The position numbers and the translations under genes were made by a program. Under the pieces are notes generated by a model. The model had not been told where the DNA came from. It worked only from the letters and a program-made list of their open reading frames with translations, and did not search any database. This document shows, in pieces, positions 59,025 through 64,000 of a stretch of DNA of 64,000 nucleotides; within the stretch, counting starts at the first letter, position 1, and every line of letters starts with the position of its first letter. The DNA comes from Dichetophora obliterata (lineage: Eukaryota; Arthropoda; Insecta; Diptera; Sciomyzidae), in NCBI GenBank assembly GCA_963920525.1, contig OY986439.1, positions 33,425,819 through 33,489,818 of the forward strand, read 5' to 3'.

Positions 59025-59770
59025 TTACTTTTAAGTGTTATTTATAAAAATAAAATTCAAGAGCTGACTTTTACTTTTAAAAAGAAATGTTTTCCCTCAC
59101 TTTTAACTCTTAAACTTAAAAGCAAAATTTACTTGTCTCCAAAGACATTTTCCAAAAACATTTTTATAAGTCTTTTAAGACTTTTAATTTTTAAAAGTTG
59201 TTTTTAGGAGTCTTTCGAGACTTTTATTTTAAAAAAGTCTTAATAAAAGTCTTACAATAAAAAAACTGCGAAAAATTCAAAATATGTTTATTTATGAATT
59301 GGTTTCAGCAATCAATTTATTCCACCGATTGATTTTGTTAATCTTATCGACTATTAGAAAGATTCATATTGAACAAATAAATAACATACAATAATTCTTT
59401 TCAAAAAAGACTTTCAAAAAGACTTTTATAAAATAAAAGTCTCGAAAGACTCTTAAAATTTACCTTTTTAAATAAAAGTCTTCAAAGACCTTAAAAATTA
59501 TTTTTATAATTTAAATGTCTTCAAAGACTCTTAAGTTTGATTTTAATTTATAAAAGTTAAAAATAACTGTAAAAAAAGTGTTATTAAGTGAGAGTTTAAC
59601 TATTATGTGTACTATTTATTTATAACTCTTATTCGATAACTCTTACTTTCGACTATCAAGAACAACTTTTATATAATAAAAGTTTGTTAAGACTCTCATT
59701 TCAGAGACTTTTTTCTAAAAAACTGTTTGGAAAAAACTTTTTAGAAAAAAGTCTAAAGTCTTAACTTCTG
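59025..59770. repeat. Foldback-like array of AAAAGTC / GACTTTT words
   Basis: Left half and right half carry AAAGTCTTAATAAAAGTC, TTTTAAGAC and GAGACTTTTATTT words in opposite orientation around a non-repetitive centre (59280-59400). The whole can form an imperfect hairpin. Ends are not sharply defined. Its proximity to the hexamer array may be chance. Confidence 0.45.
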
Positions 59771-59841
59771 TTTGAAATTAAAATTTTTTATTAAATATCA
59801 CAATACATAAATTGAACTTCAGAAAAAATAATTGGTATGCT

Positions 59842-60668
59842 TATGGTAATGGTAATGATATATATTAAGGTAATGGTAATGGTAATGGTAATGGTAATGG
59901 TAATGGTAATGGTAATGGTAATGGTAATGGTAATGGTAATGGTAATGGTAATGGTAATGGTAATGGTAATGGTAATGATAATGGTTATGGTAATGGTTAT
60001 GGTAATGATAATGGTAATGATATATATTAAGGTAATGGTAATGGTAATGGTAATGATAATGGTAATGGTAATGGTAATGGTAAAGATAATGGTAATGGTA
60101 ATGGTAATGGTAATGGTAATGGTAATCGTAATGGTAATGGTAATGGTAATGGTAATGGTAATGGTAATGGTAATGGTAATGGTAATGGTAATGGTAATGG
60201 TAATGGTAATGGTAATGGTAATGGTAATGGTAATGGTAATGGTAATGGTAATGGTAATGGTAATGGTAATGGCAATGGCAATGGTAATGGTAATGGTAAT
60301 GGTAATGGTAATGGTAATGGTAATGGTAATGGTAATGGTAATGGTAATGGTAATGGTAATGGTAATGGTAATGGTAATGGTAATGGTAATGGTAATGGTA
60401 ATGGTAATGGTAATGATAATGGTAATGGTAATGGTAATGGTAATGGTAATAGTTATGGTAATGGTGATGGCAATGGCAATGGTAATGGTAAAGGTAATGA
60501 CAATTGCAATAGCAATGGCAATGGAAATGGCAATGGCAATGGCAATGGCAATAGCAATGGCAATGGCAATGGCAATGGCAATGGCAATGGCAATGGCAAT
60601 GGCAATGGCAATGGCAATGGCAATGGCAGTGGCAATGTCAATGGCAATGGAAATGGCAATGGTAATGT
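59842..60668 (+). repeat. ~830-bp TGGTAA hexanucleotide array, shifting to TGGCAA
   Basis: Almost pure ATGGTA repeats with scattered variants (ATGATA, ATGTTA, a TATATATTAAGG interruption twice near 59860 and 60020). They change after about 60468 to mostly ATGGCA. One plus-strand frame reads Met-Val and then Met-Ala dipeptides for 294 codons, and the minus strand reads Pro-Leu. These are consequences of the repeat, not proteins. Confidence 0.9.
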
Positions 60669-60867
60669 TAAATTTTTCTGAATTTCAGTTGATCTTTCGA
60701 TTTCTTCTAAATTTTTATTGATCTTTTTTAAATTCAAATGGAATTTATGCGTTTTTATTGATCTTTTCTGAATTTCAATTGATCGATTCTGAACTTCAAA
60801 TGGAGTTTCGGAATATCAATTGATGTTTTCTGATATGCAATTGGTCTTTGCTGAATTTTAAAATATC
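60669..60867. repeat. Short tandem TTGATCTTTTCTGAATTTCAA repeats (left part)
   Basis: Diverged ~25-32-bp units (TTGATCTTT, CTGAATTTCA, AATGGA) follow the hexamer array. The same units resume at 61241-61345 beyond the pogo-like MITE, so the MITE inserted into this array. Confidence 0.55.
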
Positions 60868-61236
60868 TACAGTGAAACCTAGTTTATCCGGCACTCAATT
60901 AAGCGGCACCTTAATTATTCGGCGCACCAAATCGGTAAACCAAAAATTTTATTATGTATAATATTTCTTACGATGGATTCCTCGTCTCCATCGTTTACGT
61001 GCTTTGGCTGAAAAGAAATCTGAAACTACCCTCAGACAATCATTTCTAACAGCGTTTTTTAATAAAAAATAATTGAATTATTTTTACATGACCTCAATGA
61101 ACTGGTATCTTTTGAATGAAGATGCGAATATGTCTTTTATTTAGACTATTTACAGGTGATTTCGTTTAACCGACGTTTTTCATTATCCGGCACAGGCTTG
61201 GTCCCATGCTTGCCGGATAAACGAGGTCCTACTGTA
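60868..61236. mobile_element. pogo/Tigger-like MITE with TA duplication
   Basis: The element proper is 60870-61234. The ends are CAGTGAAACCTAGTTTATCC and the complement of CAGTAGGACCTCGTTTATCC, each followed by GGCA. TA lies on both sides. The CAGT...TTATCCGGCA end is the form known from pogo/Tigger elements. The interior carries a second TAAGCGGCAC/TCGTTTAACCGACG pair. No transposase remains in 365 bp. Confidence 0.75.
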
Positions 61237-62270
61237 TTATTAATTTTAATTGATCTTTTTCAAATTTTAATAGATCTTTTTTGAATTTCAATTGATCTTT
61301 TCTAAATTTTAAATGGAATATTTGAATTTTAATTGTTTTTTTTTTTAATTTCCATTGGTAATGGTATATGGCAACGGTGGACAAATGCGGCTCTTTGATA
61401 ACCAAATAAGGATGATGATGCCATATGGCATTACTAAGTCGAATGTCGCAAAACAAACGGTATCACATATAAATTAGTTAAAATCAAAATTAGGTTAAAG
61501 TTAGCAAATTTGTGAAAAAATTTTCTCGTCTTTAAAGAGTTAAGTAAAGTGTGGTCCTTTTTTATTTTGATATTTCAAAATATGTATGTCAAAAGAATTA
61601 AAAAATTGTATATATCTCGTCAAATTCCATGGAATTCCATGTTATTCTTTCGTTGTTCGACCAACGATTTCACATAAAATTTGATAATGTAAGCCCTGTT
61701 TTTCTTTACTAGACGATCTCTTTTATTACGAGTATGTTGTACTTTATCTCCAATTGATGATACAATTACAAGGTAAGGCGGCTTAGAGATAAGTCTGATA
61801 AAAGGCAGCTGGTCGAATTGTAATTTTTTAGTTGTTTCTGTTGCGAATGGCTTTAAACAATGCAGAACAAAATTTTAATATATTAATCAAAGATTTTGTT
61901 TAAAGGGGTTTGCTTTAACCCTTTCAGTGGACTTGCCCAATATATTGGACACGTCAGAAAGTAATTTTTGTATTTATTTTGCAATGCTTTTTTTAAATCA
62001 AATCTGTTCGTTCTATGAAAAAAAGATGAACCAACATGATAAAAATAAATTTAGAAAGATTTTTGACATAAAAAGTTGGATTTTCGATTTTGTGCCGAAG
62101 AAAAGCAAAAATATTTTTGTTTTGCCTATTTTAAAATAAAAAATCAACCTGACAAAAATCCAATTTATCTTTTTTATCTTATAATGGCTTTAGATATTGT
62201 AACGTTACCAAAAATTAAAAAAATCGACGAAAAACCTCTAATTTATAACACAATCATTTCAAAAATTTTT
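61237..62270. other. Right part of the TTGATCTTTT array, then AT-rich DNA
   Basis: 61241-61345 continues the tandem units interrupted by the pogo-like MITE. The remainder has no supported gene. The plus-strand frame at 61927-62139 has neither a domain nor a good start context. Confidence 0.4.
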
Positions 62271-62274
62271 AACC

Positions 62275-62571
62275 TTACATGTTTATGTTTGATCGTCTAA
62301 ATTGATGGTTAACTTTTGTTTCAACGATTTCTTCCACCGCCTTTTCCCTCGACACAGGAACCTTTTGGTATTCCTTCATCATCTCAGCACACGTCTGAAA
62401 AATTTGGGTCTTTGCTTTTGCGACAGGCTTTGACGTTAAGGCCTGAATGTTCTTGATCAAAGGAGATAATGACATGAATTGTCCTTCTCAGAAAGAAGAA
62501 ATCGGTTCAAGGTCGTGTTCTACCTGCGGCTTGTATTTCGTTTTTAAAACTTCTATGAATTGTCATAAGTT
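62275..62571 (-). pseudogene. Possible decayed protein fragment, family unknown
   Basis: On the minus strand, a frame with balanced amino-acid use reads QFIEVLKTKYKPQVEHDLEP, then after one TGA (about 62491) GQFMSLSPLIKNIQ, KAKTQIFQTCAEMMKEY and KAVEEIVETKVNHQF. The block F-SLSPLIKNI followed by an amphipathic stretch is loosely like a BESS motif of fly MADF-BESS proteins, but the match is too weak to name it. A single stop and no splice evidence argue for a decayed copy or chance. Confidence 0.25.
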
Positions 62572-62633
62572 TGTATTATATCGTTTACAATAAATCGGAA
62601 TAAAACATACTTTTTAAATAAATCACTTTTCAG

Positions 62634-62886
62634 AAAGTATTTACACAAAAACACAGAAGTTGGTGCAGCTCGGGTGCAGCCTTTAAGGGTACTCTGTCAA
62701 AGACCAGGTGAATTTATTTGCGTTAGAAATGAGGATTCACCTGAATGGGTCGACATAGAATCCGATGAAAAATTCTATTTTGAAGAATCCTCAACAAAGC
62801 TACCAGCTTCTTCTATCCCAGTGATTGAGAGCATCGAATCTTGGATCGCAGATGGAATAGCTTTTACAGATGATATTAATTATTGA
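62634..62886 (+). CDS. Candidate terminal exon, function unknown
   Basis: An open stretch of about 84 codons starts right after a splice acceptor-like CACTTTTCAG (62624-62633) and ends at TGA 62884-62886. It reads KYLHKNTEVGAARVQPLRVL, GEFICVRNEDSPEWVDIESD, KFYFEESSTKLPASS and IESWIADGIAFTDDINY. The composition is acidic and complex, unlike the AT-repeat translations elsewhere. No ATG exists in frame, so it would be an internal or last exon. I do not recognise the protein. It could belong to a host gene extending leftward or to an unrecognised transposon. Confidence 0.3.
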
Positions 62887-63420
62887 TTTTTTTCCAATTG
62901 TTCCTTTAATGTATCTAGTCATACTAGTCACTAATACTTGTGAAAATTGTCAGAGCTAGTCAAAATATATAATCATTCGAATGAATTAATTTCATATGTC
63001 ACGTTACTTTATGGGGGGGAGAGGGGTTTTTGAAAAGCACTACGAAAAGTAACGCAGGGGGAGGGGGGGGTTAAAAAAAAAACGGAAAATCAGTAACTTA
63101 GTTTATGGACGACCCCTTAGTAGCGCAGGAAAAAATTAAAGGTTTTTTTTTCATATTTTTAAGACCTAAATGATAGGAATATTACCTCAAAAAATTATTT
63201 TGTTCTAAGTTGAGTCTAGCCGTTGAAAAGGGTAATTAGTGCAAAACATACCAAAAATAATTAAGTTTTAATTAATGTACTTTAGAAGTGTACAAAATTT
63301 GTTAAGAATCACCGAAACGATTTTTCTTTTTGAATAAAATAAACAAAAAACATCTACGATTCTGACGTTTACGCTGTTAATTTACCCCTTAAATTTCGTT
63401 TTCTTTTTCTTAAAAACTTT
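62887..63420. other. Region without a recognisable gene; G-runs
   Basis: ATGGGGGGGAGAGGGGTTTTT near 63012 and GCAGGGGGAGGGGGGGGTT near 63055 are G-rich tracts able in principle to form quadruplexes. The rest is AT-rich with no gene. Confidence 0.35.
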
Positions 63421-63664
63421 GCGTTTATATACGTGAAATGAATAATTTTTTATTTGTTATTAGTGCGTTAATACACATATTATGTACATCGTTAATATTT
63501 ATTTAGTTTTTTTTTATTAATACCTTAATTTATATACGTGAAATGAACTTTGCGTTTATATACGTGAAATGAATAATTTTTTATTTGTTATTAGTGCGTT
63601 AATACACATATTATGTACATCGTTAATATTTATTTAGTTTTTTTTTATTAATACCTTAATTTAT
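63421..63664 (+). repeat. Tandem duplication with 131-bp period
   Basis: 63421-63551 is followed immediately by a second copy (63552-63664) that is identical by eye over its 113 bp, starting GCGTTTATATACGTGAAATG. The lack of divergence marks a very recent event or an assembly artefact. Confidence 0.85.
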
Positions 63665-63752
63665 ATTAAAATTTGTTTTGGTTTTTTTTACTTGATGTAC
63701 AGTGTTGCTCTTTGGAAGGTTTTTAAAATCTTAATGTGGCTCTTAATGGCCT

Positions 63753-64000
63753 AACCAGGGACCGAGAATAACTGTTATTTTGCAATTTTCATATGAAAAA
63801 GGCATAACGAAAAAGTGGCCGGAGGACTTTTTTAAATATATCATTATTATCGTAATGGCAGCGGCTTCGCGAATATTAAATTTTTGGCTGTTACTATAAA
63901 AATTAAAATTAACTGTTATTTTTTGCCTTTTATTTTTTCGGGCAAAAATAACTGTTACTTTTGAATTTTATTTTTAGGTCAAAAATAACAGTTATTTTGT
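63753..64000. mobile_element. Foldback element entering the window edge
   Basis: CCAGGGACCGAGAATAACTG followed by TTATTTTGC resembles the terminal sequence of the foldback at 45634-47598 (CCAGGTACC, AACAGTTATTTT). AAAAATAACTGTTA words in both orientations follow up to the end of the window. It is cut by the window boundary. Confidence 0.4.

Noticed and set aside
59837..60721. 294-codon plus-strand frame of Met-Val/Met-Ala repeats and Pro-Leu frames on the minus strand
   Set aside because: Entirely dictated by the TGGTAA/TGGCAA hexamer array; no start context, domain or unique sequence until the last few codons.

Overview
The window looks like animal nuclear DNA, most likely from an insect and probably a fly. 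It is very AT-rich, has no operons or ribosome-binding sites, contains a spliced-looking transposase gene and a fly-style non-LTR retrotransposon remnant, and is packed with DNA transposons of families common in Diptera (Transib, mariner, hAT, pogo, small TTAA and 3-bp-TSD elements). No host gene can be supported with confidence. The only weak candidate for a host exon lies near the right end (62634-62886, +). The window reads as an intergenic, intronic or heterochromatic transposon graveyard.

The standout feature is a 2.9-kb, nearly intact RAG1-related (Transib-type) transposon at 40755-43653. It has 38-bp terminal inverted repeats that begin CACAGAG, a 5-bp target duplication (CATCG), a two-exon transposase gene of about 680 codons with all three DDE residues in RAG1-like contexts, and a poly(A) signal. 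It sits precisely inside an older irritans-type mariner copy (40646-44455), splitting the mariner frame between a Ser codon and an Ile codon. Only one frameshift and one in-frame stop disrupt the Transib frame, so it is younger than its mariner host.

Two further Transib-like families share the same logic (termini CACAGTG, 5-bp CG-rich target duplications). One is a roughly 1-kb non-coding family with three copies at 32290-33282, 36024-37496 and, inverted, 57512-58566. The other is a composite of about 7 kb at 23940-30914 whose ends match each other and are flanked by identical CGACG. It contains a 3-bp-TSD MITE that is itself split by a hAT-like element, plus a dead Jockey/CR1-like reverse transcriptase.

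Layout: 1-7.4 kb holds a SINE palindrome, a hAT-like element, a 144-bp tandem repeat and a tRNA-like SINE head. 7.7-15 kb holds a hAT-like MITE, a TTGAATCAAGCAA foldback, a 157-bp hairpin and a CAGCCC-ended MITE. 15-19 kb holds duplicated dispersed repeats, an AT foldback with 8-bp TSDs and a 540-bp hairpin. 19.9-22.5 kb holds a 0.55-kb direct repeat. 23.9-30.9 kb is the nested Transib-like composite. 32-37.5 kb holds two CACAGTG elements. 37.5-40 kb is a cluster of small MITEs. 40.6-44.5 kb is mariner with Transib inside. 45.6-47.6 kb is a large foldback with a nested palindrome, followed by a SINE. 48.1-48.7 kb has two MITEs. 50.3-53.7 kb is a 3.4-kb AT foldback. 56.4-58.6 kb has a MITE and the third CACAGTG copy. 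59-61.5 kb has an AAAGTC foldback, a TGGTAA/TGGCAA hexamer array and a pogo-like MITE. 62-64 kb has weak coding candidates, a 131-bp tandem duplication and the start of another foldback.
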